Below are positions 8,718-16,378 of a stretch of DNA of 38,756 bases, piece by piece. The notes beneath the pieces are model-generated. The model saw only the letters and a program-made list of their open reading frames with translations. It did no database searches and was not told where the DNA came from. The stretch covers positions 1 to 38,756 of the forward strand of contig PLBE01000155.1 of NCBI GenBank assembly GCA_003134435.1, in the 5' to 3' direction. The DNA comes from Acidobacteriaceae bacterium (lineage in GTDB: Bacteria; Acidobacteriota; Terriglobia; Terriglobales; Acidobacteriaceae). The position numbers were made by a program, and so were the translations under genes. How positions within the stretch are numbered: the stretch's first letter is position 1; each line of letters starts with the position of its first letter.

Positions 8718-8723
8718 TACAAT
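8718..8723 (+). promoter_or_regulatory. Possible -10 box before xseB
   Basis: TACAAT; the nearest -35-like hexamer is TGGACA at 8692-8697, with a long 20-base spacer. Transcription from here would begin near 8730, downstream of the GTG at 8725, which argues for the start codon at 8743. Confidence 0.35.
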
Positions 8724-8742
8724 AGTGGTAGGAGCAACTCGA

Positions 8743-8979
8743 TTGGTGAAGTTTGAAGATAGCCTCGGACGTCTGGAGAAGATAGTCCAGGAACTGGAAA
8801 AAGGTGAAGTTCCTCTGGAAAAATCTCTGACGCTCTTTGAAGAGGGCATGCAACTTTCCGCCACCTGCCGGAAGCAACTGGAGGAAGCGGAAGGTAAAGT
8901 TGAGATTCTGCTGAAGCAGAACGGAAGGCTGCAAACCGAACCATTCGAGCCCCCGGCCGAGAAAGCGTTGCGCAAGTAA
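8743..8979 (+). CDS. xseB: Exodeoxyribonuclease VII small subunit
   Basis: A small helical protein of 78 residues (E. coli XseB is 80) that forms the accessory stalk of exonuclease VII, which degrades single-stranded DNA in both directions. The family core is plain: FEDSLGRLEKIVQELEKG, then LEKSLTLFEEGMQL, then a coiled-coil tail with KVEILL. TTG at 8743 is favoured because GGAG (8731-8734) lies 8 bases before it; a GTG at 8725 in the same frame would add six residues. The large subunit gene xseA is not in the window. In many bacteria xseB is followed by ispA, and here a receiver-like gene sits between them. Confidence 0.9.
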   Translation: MVKFEDSLGRLEKIVQELEKGEVPLEKSLTLFEEGMQLSATCRKQLEEAEGKVEILLKQNGRLQTEPFEPPAEKALRK

Positions 8980-9071
8980 CGCTGTCGCGCTCGGAACTAT
9001 AACGCCTGTGCTAGCAGTTTGCTGTCGCAGCCAAGGCCGCCGCGAATCTGCGGTGTAGTCAGGGGGAAGGT

Positions 9072-9434
9072 ATGGAAGCACTCAGCGTAGTTCTCTATCA
9101 GAATGACCCCGGAACGGCGCATAGTCTGGCCGTCGGACTCTCTCAACATTTTGAATCGGTTTATTTGGCGCGCAATCCCGAAGACGTCCGCCCGGTGCTG
9201 GCCAAGCATCGCGCGGAAGCGCTGGTCCTGGATCTGGAAACTTCGGGACCGGACGAAGTTGAACGTCTGCATCGCGACTTCCCTTCCCTTTGCATCGTTG
9301 GCACCCACCGCCTGGCGGACGATAAGCTTTGGGCCGAGGCGATGAGTCTGGGCGCATCCGATATCTGCGAACCGCGGAATGATGACATCGTGCGCTCGCT
9401 GTTGCACCGGTTCGCACCCCAGGCCGTCGCTTGA
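9072..9434 (+). CDS. Degenerate response-regulator receiver domain protein
   Basis: A 120-residue stand-alone domain with the CheY-like alternation of beta strands and helices. Asp12 lies in the acidic loop (QND), Asp54 (VLDLE) matches the phosphorylation site and Thr78 (IVGTH) the switch Thr/Ser. The almost invariant lysine of the final loop is replaced: the segment reads ICEPRN, with Glu100 where Lys is expected. Such pseudo-receivers usually signal without ordinary phosphorylation. GGGGGAAGG lies immediately before the ATG. It is sandwiched between xseB and ispA, with no histidine kinase or output domain nearby. Function unknown. Confidence 0.75.
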   Translation: MEALSVVLYQNDPGTAHSLAVGLSQHFESVYLARNPEDVRPVLAKHRAEALVLDLETSGPDEVERLHRDFPSLCIVGTHRLADDKLWAEAMSLGASDICEPRNDDIVRSLLHRFAPQAVA

Positions 9435-9460
9435 AGAATCGGGGTCGGTACCGGGTCCAG

Positions 9461-9524
9461 GTCGCAGGTCTCAGAGAGCTCTCAGAAAGAATACGAATCA
9501 GCCAGGTCTTCTGAGGTCTGCGAC
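9461..9524. repeat. Imperfect inverted repeat upstream of ispA
   Basis: GTCGCAGGTCTCAG (9461-9474) pairs with CTGAGGTCTGCGAC (9511-9524) with 12 of 14 positions matching, enclosing a 36-base loop that contains further CTCAGA-type repeats. There is no U-rich tail, so it is not a classic terminator. It may be a REP-like intergenic element. Confidence 0.5.
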
Positions 9525-9551
9525 TGGGGACTGCGGCCTGACACCCTGCCT

Positions 9552-9560
9552 TGTTATACT
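9552..9560 (+). promoter_or_regulatory. Extended -10 promoter of ispA
   Basis: TGTTATACT is an extended -10 (TGn + TATACT). The ATG at 9569 follows only 8 bases later, so transcription would start about two bases before it and the message would be leaderless. No clear -35 is visible. Confidence 0.5.
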
Positions 9561-9568
9561 GCGGAGCC

Positions 9569-10519
9569 ATGCTGAAACAAGTTCTGGAGCAGGGACGAGC
9601 AGCCGCGGACGCGGCACTTGATCGACTCTTGCCTGCCGCCACACAGCACCCAACTTCAATCCACCAGGCTATGCGGCACAGCGTATTCGCTGGCGGTAAA
9701 CGCCTGCGCCCCATCCTGTGCATGGAGGCGGGACGCATGATCGCGGCTGCATCAAACGCCTCGTCAGCCTCATCATCCGCCGCTGCCGGAGCGCTGCCCC
9801 GAGGCATTGAAGACTTGGGCGCCGCGCTGGAGATGCTGCACACCTACTCGCTGATCCACGACGATCTGCCGGCGCTCGATAACGACGACTTACGACGCGG
9901 GCGGCCAACTTGCCACAAAGCCTTCGGCGAAGCCACCGCCATCCTCGCTGGAGACGCTTTGCAGACCCAGGCCTACGAGGTGCTCGCGCAGATCGCGTGC
10001 CCCACCGAGTCGCGCGTGGCCATCATCCGTGAAATCGCCCACGCCACCGGAACCATCGAGGGCATGATTGGCGGCCAGGTGGTTGACCTGGAAGCCGAAC
10101 ACAAAAAACCCGACCTCACCACCCTCGAATATATCCACCGCTCAAAGACGGCCGCGCTCATCACCGCCAGCGTGGTTAGCGGAGGCTTATATGCCGGAGC
10201 AACTTCCAGGATGAATCCCGGTCCCGGAACCGCCTCCGATCTCAACCGCCTTCGCACTTATGGCCAGTCCATCGGATTGGCGTTCCAGATCGTGGATGAC
10301 GTGCTCGACCTCACCCAGACCTCCGAACAACTGGGAAAAACCGCCGGGAAAGATACGGCGGCGGAAAAAACGACCTATCCGGCGTTGTTCGGGATCGAGG
10401 AATCGATCCGGAGGGCCGACGCCCTGGTCGCTCAGGCCGGCGCCGAACTGAACGAATATGGTGCCGCGGCATCGACTCTTATAGAGTTGGCGCACTACCT
10501 TGCAGACCGCAAGAAATAG
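9569..10519 (+). CDS. ispA: Polyprenyl (farnesyl-type) diphosphate synthase
   Basis: A 316-residue all-helical prenyltransferase that condenses isopentenyl diphosphate with allylic diphosphates to farnesyl (or geranylgeranyl) diphosphate for undecaprenyl and quinone synthesis; cytoplasmic. Substrate-binding motifs are intact: GGKRLRP near the N-terminus, the first Asp-rich motif DDLPALD (Asp98, Asp99, Asp104) followed by GRPTCHK, and the second DDVLD (Asp243, Asp244, Asp247) in FQIVDDVLDLT. Short insertions of Ala/Ser occur around residues 60-75. An in-frame TTG at 9551 would add six residues, but it lies within the extended -10 box, so the ATG at 9569 is preferred. The dxs gene that often follows ispA is absent here. 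Chain length of the product is not certain from sequence. Confidence 0.92.
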   Translation: MLKQVLEQGRAAADAALDRLLPAATQHPTSIHQAMRHSVFAGGKRLRPILCMEAGRMIAAASNASSASSSAAAGALPRGIEDLGAALEMLHTYSLIHDDLPALDNDDLRRGRPTCHKAFGEATAILAGDALQTQAYEVLAQIACPTESRVAIIREIAHATGTIEGMIGGQVVDLEAEHKKPDLTTLEYIHRSKTAALITASVVSGGLYAGATSRMNPGPGTASDLNRLRTYGQSIGLAFQIVDDVLDLTQTSEQLGKTAGKDTAAEKTTYPALFGIEESIRRADALVAQAGAELNEYGAAASTLIELAHYLADRKK

Positions 10520-10899
10520 CGTACGTTCCGCCTTCGTCGAGGCGGCTCGGGGCCTCCATGATCATGACCTCAGGCTGATTGATGGGAAGCACCATTGAGC
10601 AAAGCGAAAAACTTGGCGCGAATGATAATCCGAAGTGATCTGAAAGATTTTCCTAGGTGGAATCTATTTAACAGTGCACTCCACGTAAGGGGAATTTCAA
10701 AGCGAGGTTTGATGGCCCACACCTTGAGGGTAGAAACGCAATAACTGCCCGTTGCAGGTCCCCATCCAAAAGACTTTCGAAACTCGCGGAGGGACCGCCC
10801 CCTTCCCCAGTTTGCAAAGCTGCGTTAATCTTGGAAAACTCGAATAAAGAGAACCGGAAGAAAAAAGATCGCAAAAGACAAAAGAGAGGAGCTGAACCT
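10520..10899. other. Intergenic region of 380 bases; one small hairpin
   Basis: Just after ispA a perfect 6-bp hairpin occurs: CCGCCT (10528-10533), a 6-base loop, AGGCGG (10540-10545). It has no U-tract, so it is a doubtful terminator. No gene, tRNA or clear promoter is recognised in the rest. Confidence 0.4.
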
Positions 10900-11535
10900 A
10901 TGGCGACTCATAAGCTTAACTCCAAGGTGGACGGGTACATCGCGAAGGCGCGCCCGTTCGCGCAACCGATCATGGCCCACTTGCGGGAACTCGTCCACAA
11001 GGGCTGCCCCGGCGTCGAGGAGACCATCAAGTGGAGCCGGCCTTTTTTCGAATACCGCGGCGCGATTCTCTGCAACATGTCGGCGTTCAAGGAGCACTGC
11101 AGCTTCGGTTTCTGGGGGGTCGAGATCGGAGCCGTGCTGCGCGAGGCCAAGGTTCTGCGCGGGGATGGAATGGGTTCGCTCGGTCGCATTACCAGCCTGG
11201 ATGATCTACCCTCCGACAAACAGATGCTCGGGTGGATCCGGGAAGCCGCCGAGTTCGTCGACAGTGGCCAGTACACCAGCCCGATCGCGGCGCGACGACA
11301 GGTAGTGAAGCCGAAGAAAGCGGCACCCAAGAAGTCTGCGCAATTCACTGCGGCGCTGCAGAAAAACAAGAAAGCTGTCGCCGCGTTTGCAGCCTTCAGC
11401 CCCAGTTGCAAAAGTGAATATGTCGAATGGATCGCCGAGGCGAAGCGTCCCGAGACGCGGGATAAACGAATCGCGACCGCGGTGCAGTGGATCTCCGAGG
11501 GCAAGCAGCGCAACTGGAAGTATCAAAACTGCTAG
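10900..11535 (+). CDS. DUF1801 / YdeI-OmdA family protein
   Basis: A 211-residue protein with two recognisable parts. Residues about 15-125 match the DUF1801 fold (CPGVEETIKWSRPFFEYRG and a hydrophobic CSFGFW strand). After a Lys/Pro-rich linker at about 130-147, residues about 148-208 match the bacteriocin-protection OmdA/YdeI domain (SPSCKSEYVEWIAEAKRPET followed by RI..AV.WI.EGK). Members are small cytoplasmic proteins whose biochemical role is not established. The ATG at 10900 is supported by GAGGAG 8 bases upstream; the frame is open from 10831, but the added part is only a Lys/Arg/Asn-rich stretch. The gene stands alone before a tRNA on the opposite strand. Confidence 0.85.
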   Translation: MATHKLNSKVDGYIAKARPFAQPIMAHLRELVHKGCPGVEETIKWSRPFFEYRGAILCNMSAFKEHCSFGFWGVEIGAVLREAKVLRGDGMGSLGRITSLDDLPSDKQMLGWIREAAEFVDSGQYTSPIAARRQVVKPKKAAPKKSAQFTAALQKNKKAVAAFAAFSPSCKSEYVEWIAEAKRPETRDKRIATAVQWISEGKQRNWKYQNC

Positions 11536-11599
11536 ACATCATCCGAGAAACAACCAGACAACTCGGGAACAGCGAACCCTGCCGAGGGCAAGTTTTTGG

Positions 11600-11673
11600 G
11601 GTGGGAGACGGGAATTGAACCCGCAACCGTCGGAGCCACAGTCCGATGCTCTACCGATTGAGCTACTCCCACC
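11600..11673 (-). tRNA. tRNA-His (GTG)
   Basis: A complete cloverleaf can be drawn: acceptor stem GTGGGAG/CTCCCAC with the extra 5' G(-1) facing C73 that marks tRNA-His, D arm AGCTCAATCGGTAGAGC, anticodon stem TCGGA/TCCGA with loop CTGTGGC (anticodon GTG), and T loop TTCAATT. CCA is not encoded in full. A TATAAT box lies upstream. Confidence 0.95.
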
Positions 11674-11685
11674 GCAAGTGAGAGC

Positions 11686-11691
11686 ATTATA
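11686..11691 (-). promoter_or_regulatory. -10 box of tRNA-His
   Basis: TATAAT on the - strand, 12 bases before the tRNA 5' end; a weak TTGGCC -35 candidate is 19 bases further up. Confidence 0.55.
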
Positions 11692-11808
11692 CCCAACCCA
11701 TTCACGAGAAGGCCAATTAGGCTCCCAAGACCGTCAAGGCAACTCCCGCGGTAAGCGCGAGAGACCACACCTGTGGCCGCCTGCATGAAGCAGAGAGTCT
11801 TGATGAAG

Positions 11809-12534
11809 TCAGGGCTGCAGGTGCTGGGAGGGCGGATGCGGCGACCACTGGGGATCTTCGTCGGGGGCTACGATTTCGCCGTCGCGCATGTGGACGATGC
11901 GGTCGCCATACTCGGCGGCTTCGGGATTGTGGGTAATCATGAGTACAGTCTGACCTAAATCCTTGTTCGACTGGCGCAGCATGTTGAGGACGATGGCCGA
12001 GCTTTTTGAATCGAGATTGCCGGTGGGCTCGTCGGCGAGCACGATGGCAGGACGGTTGATGAGAGCGCGGGCGAGCGCAACTCTCTGTTGTTCACCGCCG
12101 GAAAGCTCGTTCGGACGGTGCTCTAGACGCTGAGAGATGCCCAGCATTCCGGTGATTTTCTTCAAGAACTCGGGATCGGGTCTGCCCAGTCCCGCAATGT
12201 CAGCGGCAATTTCGATATTGGAGCGCGCGCTGAGCGTGGGCAGAAGGTTGAATTTCTGGAAGACGAATCCAATTTTACTCTTGCGCAGCCGGGTGCGCTC
12301 ACTATCGGAGAGCGTGGCGAAATCGACGCCATCGATGGTGACACTTCCCGAATCGGCGCGAGTGAGTCCGCCGAGCAGATAAAAAAGAGTGGACTTGCCG
12401 CTGCCGGAGGGGCCGACGACGGTGACGAACTCCCCTTTTTGTACGCTGCAAGAGACGCCGCGCAGGGCAGGCACATCCACTTTACCAACCCGGTAGGTCT
12501 TGCGCAGTTCCCTGGCTTCGATGAAGGCCGACAT
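11809..12534 (-). CDS. ABC transporter ATP-binding protein, LolD/MacB type
   Basis: A 241-residue ATPase with every canonical element: Walker A GPSGSGKST (41-49), Q-loop (FVFQKFN), signature LSGGEQQR, Walker B IVLADEP and the H-loop (MITHNPE). The sequence pattern (VPALRGVS near the start, NLDS after Walker B) places it in the LolD/MacB/FtsE branch, which drives MacB-type permeases in lipoprotein release, peptide or antibiotic export. The partner FtsX/MacB-like permease is not adjacent within the window: downstream lies the tRNA-His and upstream a response regulator on the same strand, about 180 bases away. Its physiological role therefore cannot be fixed. Confidence 0.9.
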   Translation of the reverse strand: MSAFIEARELRKTYRVGKVDVPALRGVSCSVQKGEFVTVVGPSGSGKSTLFYLLGGLTRADSGSVTIDGVDFATLSDSERTRLRKSKIGFVFQKFNLLPTLSARSNIEIAADIAGLGRPDPEFLKKITGMLGISQRLEHRPNELSGGEQQRVALARALINRPAIVLADEPTGNLDSKSSAIVLNMLRQSNKDLGQTVLMITHNPEAAEYGDRIVHMRDGEIVAPDEDPQWSPHPPSQHLQP

Positions 12535-12717
12535 CCACTGAAAACCATATCACATGGATGAATGCGGCATCGCAACATGGAGACAATGGGACGCAATGAA
12601 AATTAGTAAAAGACACTGAGACGCTGAATCGTCGGACCCGCGAGCCAATCCTACACGAGCCCATCACTCAATGTCTCAGTCTCACTCCAGCTGTCAATGG
12701 TGCATCCCTCGCGCCAC

Positions 12718-13146
12718 TTATGCCACCGTGGCCTGCCGCACGTCTTCCGCGCGGGACCGGAATTCTGCCGGGCGCCTGGGACCGCGCCTGCGCACCAGCA
12801 GGAGGCGGATACGTTCCAGTAGATCGGCGGGTTCGTACATGCCCTTGGAGAGAAAAACGTCGGCCAGGGTCTCCCGCTCGTAGACCTTGGTTCGACCGGA
12901 AATCAGCACGGCCGGAGTCTGCGGTGAGAGGCTTTTTATTTCTTCGATCAGCCGCGAACCATCCACCCCGGGCATGATCAGATCGGTCAGCACCAGATCG
13001 ACGCCGCCGCGGCGAAAAGCTTCGAGCGCGAGTTCACCGGTATTGCACGCGAGCACGCGATAGCCTCGCGTTTCCAGCATGATTTTGCGGATGGAGAGCG
13101 ACTGTTCGTTATCGTCGACGCAAAGAATGGTTTTTTTGGGCTTCAT
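12718..13146 (-). CDS. Single-domain response regulator (CheY-like)
   Basis: A 142-residue receiver without an output domain. All phosphotransfer residues are present: Asp11-Asp12 (CVDDN), phospho-acceptor Asp55 (LTDLIMPGVDG), Ser83 (LISGR) and Lys101 (FLSKG). A basic tail (RRRGPRR) follows the fold. The ATG at 13146 is chosen because the homology begins exactly there (MKPKKTILCVDDN); the frame stays open upstream to 13365, but that part has no family similarity. No histidine kinase is close. The AT-rich 80 bases upstream probably hold its promoter. It may act by protein-protein contact in a phosphorelay. Confidence 0.85.
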   Translation of the reverse strand: MKPKKTILCVDDNEQSLSIRKIMLETRGYRVLACNTGELALEAFRRGGVDLVLTDLIMPGVDGSRLIEEIKSLSPQTPAVLISGRTKVYERETLADVFLSKGMYEPADLLERIRLLLVRRRGPRRPAEFRSRAEDVRQATVA

Positions 13147-13669
13147 TGAATCAACCAAAAGATTGTCGTCAAAAATATTTTGTGAATTCGATACCTGATT
13201 TCTATTTTGGGAATCGTGAGCGAGGTGAATCCTAAATAGAATCACAGCATCCGTAAAGTGGCGCGCTCGCCAATGGCAATCTGGCGTTTGGCAGAATCGA
13301 GCACAGAGCTGTGAACCGCGACTGTCGCAGGTTTTCGAAGCACTGGATAGAAACTGAAACTTCACCGCGACAAACTTCTACACAATTTCCACCGACGCGC
13401 ACATTGACCACATGGTAATCACGCGCGCCTCGCAGCCTGCCCGCACGAACAAGAATGCCGCTGGGACGGTGCACTTGGGTGCATGGTTCAATGACAACTT
13501 GTTCCTCGGAGGCAGCCACCCGCATGTAAACCTCACAACGAATCCCCATCTCGACCCGACCAACACCCACCCAAGACGACCAGGCCTGGTCTTCAATCCT
13601 GAAACGCCTTTGAGTGACCTTTGCCTTGGTGTAGCAGATTGCGCGGCCCGCCGGGTGACCTCCATCGAA
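13147..13669. other. Intergenic region of about 520 bases
   Basis: The 100 bases next to the response regulator are AT-rich and presumably carry its promoter. The remainder has open frames on both strands (for example on the - strand between about 13230 and 13660), none with a recognisable domain. It adjoins the TPR remnant and is probably decayed sequence. Confidence 0.35.
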
Positions 13670-13705
13670 CGGATGGCATCTCTTCAGAGGTCGCCCCGAA
13701 GTCGC

Positions 13706-13953
13706 CTCTATCCGACCTATGTGCGCGGAGAGGCATACTTAGCCGCGGGACAGGGCAGCGCCGCCGCCGAATTTCAGGAGGTTATCGACCCTAGCGGCAT
13801 CGTGTGGAACTGCTGGACAGAGGCGTTAGCCCATCTGGGAGTGGCTCGCGCCAATGGGTTGGAGTCGAGAACTGCGCCGGTCCGAAGCGCGGATGCAGAT
13901 GCCGCCCGCACTCGAGCGCTCGCCGCCTACGGAGAGCGGAGTACGCCAAGCTG
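13706..13953 (+). pseudogene. Remnant of a TPR-tailed acidobacterial kinase/regulator (C-terminal fragment)
   Basis: The + strand from 13706 reads LYPTYVRGEAYLAAGQG, then GIVWNCWTEALAHLGVARAN and DADAARTRALAAY. I recognise this as the C-terminal TPR region that ends many acidobacterial Ser/Thr-kinase and winged-helix TPR proteins. Right after ALAAY the expected continuation (about 20 residues around a DFLTLWKDADPD-type segment) is missing, and the family's terminal AEYAKL appears at 13936-13953 in a different frame. So there is a deletion plus frameshift, and no 5' portion, kinase domain or proper start remains. It abuts, tail to tail, the 3' end of the UDP-glucose dehydrogenase-like gene. 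Recognition is from memory of the family, not a search. Confidence 0.65.
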
Positions 13954-13964
13954 CGTTTGCTATT

Positions 13965-15236
13965 TCAGCAAGGTCGTCCCACACCCATGTATTGGAATCC
14001 CATGGCGCGCAGTCGCGATGAGTCGAGCAGGTTCTTCGTGTCAATGATGATCGGTCGTTTTACCAGGTGGCGGATCTTGGCGAAATCCAGCGTGCGGAAT
14101 TCCGGCCAGCCCGTAGCCACGATCAGTGCGTCCACTCCTTCAGCGACCCCGTAGGCGGATTCGCAATATTTGACCATGCCATTCAGTTGCAGACGAGCGT
14201 CCGGCATCGCCGCGGGATCGTACGTTCTTACCCGCGCGCCCCCGGCCAGCAGGTTCTGCGCCAGTTGAATGGAAGCCGAACCCGCCACCGAGTTAGTGTT
14301 CGGCTTGAAAGCCAGGCCCAGGATACCCACGTCTTTGTTCTTCACCGAGTCGATCGCGTTTGCAACTTTCTGCATCAGACGATCGGCCAGGTCCAGATTG
14401 ACTTCGCGCGCCGCATTCAGAACTCTCAGATCGACATGATTCTCCCGCGCCAGTCCGGTCAGCGACTCCATATCGCTTTCGGCGAAGATTCCACCCATGC
14501 CCGCTCCCGGTTGCAGGCAGCGCGGCGCGATTTTTTTATCCAGCCCCAGAGCCAGCGACAGGCTGACCGCATCGGCGTTGACGTGTTCGCACAGGCTCGC
14601 AATTTCGTTGATGAAGGAAATCTTGGTGGCGACAAACGCCGTCGTCGCCTCCCGCGCCAGTTCGGCCGTTTCGTAGTTTGTCACCAGCACCGGAACCCCG
14701 CGCATCACCAGCGGGTGAAAAATCTGTTTCAGCGAAGACACCGCTTCGCTCGATTGTGTTCCCAGTATGATCCGGTCGGGCCAGTTGAAATCCTCCACCG
14801 CGCAGCCGTTCGTGAAGAACATCGGTTGACACACCAGCAGGCTCTTCAGCCCCTTTTCTTTCAACGCCTTTTCAATCTTCGTGGTCGAACCCACCCGGCC
14901 CGGCGTAACAATCGACAGCACCTGGAAGCGTCCCCCTGCCCGGGCCAGCCGAACCACCAGTTCCTCCAACCCTTGCGCCGAATCTTCCGCTAGAAAAATT
15001 ACCTGCGCTTTGCGCGCCAGCTCTTCCGGATCGGCGGAATACACCAGCCGTCCCGAGCGCACGTTGCGCCGAATCACTTCCTGTAAATTTTTTTCGAAGA
15101 AGGGAATGTTGCCTTTGGCAACTTCCATCAATTGCGTGCCGTCGGCATGACAGCAGCAAACCGGTGTGCCGAAATCGGCGAGGCAAGCAGAAATTACGGT
15201 TGCGAGGTAGCCGGACCCATAGACCCCAATTTGCAT
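13965..15236 (-). CDS. UDP-glucose/GDP-mannose dehydrogenase-like protein, catalytic residues lost
   Basis: A 423-residue protein with the full three-part fold of nucleotide-sugar 6-dehydrogenases: N-terminal NAD domain (MQIGVYGSGYLATV), central helical linker with the conserved ATKISFINEIASLCE, and C-terminal domain (GILGLAFKPNTNS, TYDPAAM). However, the active-site segment normally GFGGSCFPKD reads GAGMGGIFAESD: the catalytic Cys is Phe251 and the following Lys is Ser. The third Gly of the NAD loop is Ala, and the usual EF.REG loop is MFFTNG. It is therefore probably not a working four-electron dehydrogenase. It is intact and long, so it may be a pseudo-enzyme with a binding or regulatory role. 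The ATG at 15236 is preferred (AAAGAG just upstream) over a TTG at 15263. Confidence 0.82.
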   Translation of the reverse strand: MQIGVYGSGYLATVISACLADFGTPVCCCHADGTQLMEVAKGNIPFFEKNLQEVIRRNVRSGRLVYSADPEELARKAQVIFLAEDSAQGLEELVVRLARAGGRFQVLSIVTPGRVGSTTKIEKALKEKGLKSLLVCQPMFFTNGCAVEDFNWPDRIILGTQSSEAVSSLKQIFHPLVMRGVPVLVTNYETAELAREATTAFVATKISFINEIASLCEHVNADAVSLSLALGLDKKIAPRCLQPGAGMGGIFAESDMESLTGLARENHVDLRVLNAAREVNLDLADRLMQKVANAIDSVKNKDVGILGLAFKPNTNSVAGSASIQLAQNLLAGGARVRTYDPAAMPDARLQLNGMVKYCESAYGVAEGVDALIVATGWPEFRTLDFAKIRHLVKRPIIIDTKNLLDSSRLRAMGFQYMGVGRPC

Positions 15237-15490
15237 ATTCTCTTTCGATTCAGATCGATTCAACCGCGATCTCTTTCCGCAACCGCGCTTCCACCGATCA
15301 AACCCGCAGCCTGGGATCCGGCGCTTGGTTTCTAGCCCGTTGAATCCATAGTAATCCTGCCCATAGACTTGGCAACGGCCAGAAGGTACATGTCCCGTGG
15401 AGCGGCGAAAGTGCCCGCTGGCTGCGCGTTTCTTGGGGGTATTGGAGGGTAATGCTGGCGGACGCGAAAGCGGGATAAGGACAGCGAAGA

Positions 15491-16039
15491 TTAAGACTTG
15501 GACGACAATTGGCCGCGTCCTAACGGGAGCGGCGCCACGTCCTGCCAGCAGCCGTCATGTTCCCGCACGAACATCAGCTCTTCCACCTGCACCTGGCGCT
15601 TACCGGGAAACTTCGCCCAGCGTTCCCGCGCCACCACGCTGGCCACCCGCGCCTCTTCATCCGTTTCCGTCTTCAAAATCGTCAGATGCGGAATATATGG
15701 CCAGTTCTCCTGGCACTGCAACCCCCGGCCGCAGAGTTGATCATGCAGTTCCCGCATCCGGTACGCCGCCCGTTTGACCTGGATAAACACCGTTGGGGTC
15801 GTGGGCAGAAACGTTTCGACGTCTCCCAGCTCAACGTCGAAGGGAACGATATGCCCGCAAGCCTCTTCCAGAAACTCCCGTGCCGCTGCTTCCGGTCCCG
15901 ACAGTTCCCGCGGTGGCAGAATAGTGAGATGGGCAGCCATGTGAGCCGTAGGCGGATGGAGCTCGCGGCGCAGTTGTTCCACGAACTCGCCCACCGGATT
16001 GCGTACGTACGTTACCAACGCGTAGCGTGAACTTGCCAT
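15491..16039 (-). CDS. 2H phosphoesterase (LigT / 2'-5' RNA ligase-like)
   Basis: A 182-residue protein of the 2H phosphoesterase superfamily. Both HxT motifs are present and well spaced: His37-Leu-Thr39 (AAHLTILPP) and His118-Leu-Thr120 (IPHLTILKT), each followed by hydrophobic strands. Family members hydrolyse 2',3'-cyclic phosphates or ligate RNA halves in the cytoplasm; the true substrate of this branch is unknown. A short purine-rich CGGAAG precedes the ATG at 16039. It is divergent from tRNA-Pro, and about 250 bases without features separate it from the gene downstream. Confidence 0.85.
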   Translation of the reverse strand: MASSRYALVTYVRNPVGEFVEQLRRELHPPTAHMAAHLTILPPRELSGPEAAAREFLEEACGHIVPFDVELGDVETFLPTTPTVFIQVKRAAYRMRELHDQLCGRGLQCQENWPYIPHLTILKTETDEEARVASVVARERWAKFPGKRQVQVEELMFVREHDGCWQDVAPLPLGRGQLSSKS

Positions 16040-16133
16040 GTCTTCCGAAGTTAAAATTATAGCCCGAGTGCCCCACCCTCAGGCATGGCACCTTCCGGCG
16101 GGTGTCACCAAGGTCACCGCCACCCCATCATTA

Positions 16134-16139
16134 TATAAT
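16134..16139 (+). promoter_or_regulatory. -10 box of tRNA-Pro(TGG)
   Basis: A perfect TATAAT, 9 bases before the mature tRNA 5' end, so the primary transcript would carry almost no leader. The -35 is weak (AGGTCA at 16111-16116). Confidence 0.6.
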
Positions 16140-16148
16140 CCAAGCAGT

Positions 16149-16225
16149 CGGGGCGTAGCGCAGCCTGGTAGCGCACCTGCCTTGGGCGCAGGGGGTCCGC
16201 GGTTCAAATCCGCGCGCCCCGACCA
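16149..16225 (+). tRNA. tRNA-Pro (TGG)
   Basis: A complete cloverleaf: acceptor CGGGGCG/CGCCCCG with discriminator A and encoded CCA, D arm with AGCGCAGCCTGGTAGCGC, anticodon stem CCTGC/GCAGG with loop CTTGGGC (anticodon TGG), and T loop TTCAAAT. The 5' C1 is typical of bacterial tRNA-Pro. Confidence 0.95.
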
Positions 16226-16378
16226 GTTAGACCTAGCCCAGCGGCGGGGTTCCGGGTTGGAGTTCCCACTCCTCGCCATGGCCAGGCTAGTAGGCATAGC
16301 GATCTAACTTTCGTAACTCTGCGTCCGTTTCCTTGCAGGCTAGAATCGGTAAAGTGGCAGGGGAATCGTCGCGCGGCA

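Noticed and set aside
12615-12680. ACTGAGAC / GTCTCAGT inverted repeat between the ABC ATPase and response regulator genes
   Set aside because: Only 8 bp with a 50-base gap and no U-tract; could be chance.
13232-13665. Overlapping - strand frames of about 95-112 codons
   Set aside because: No family resemblance, no ribosome sites, and the region adjoins decayed sequence.
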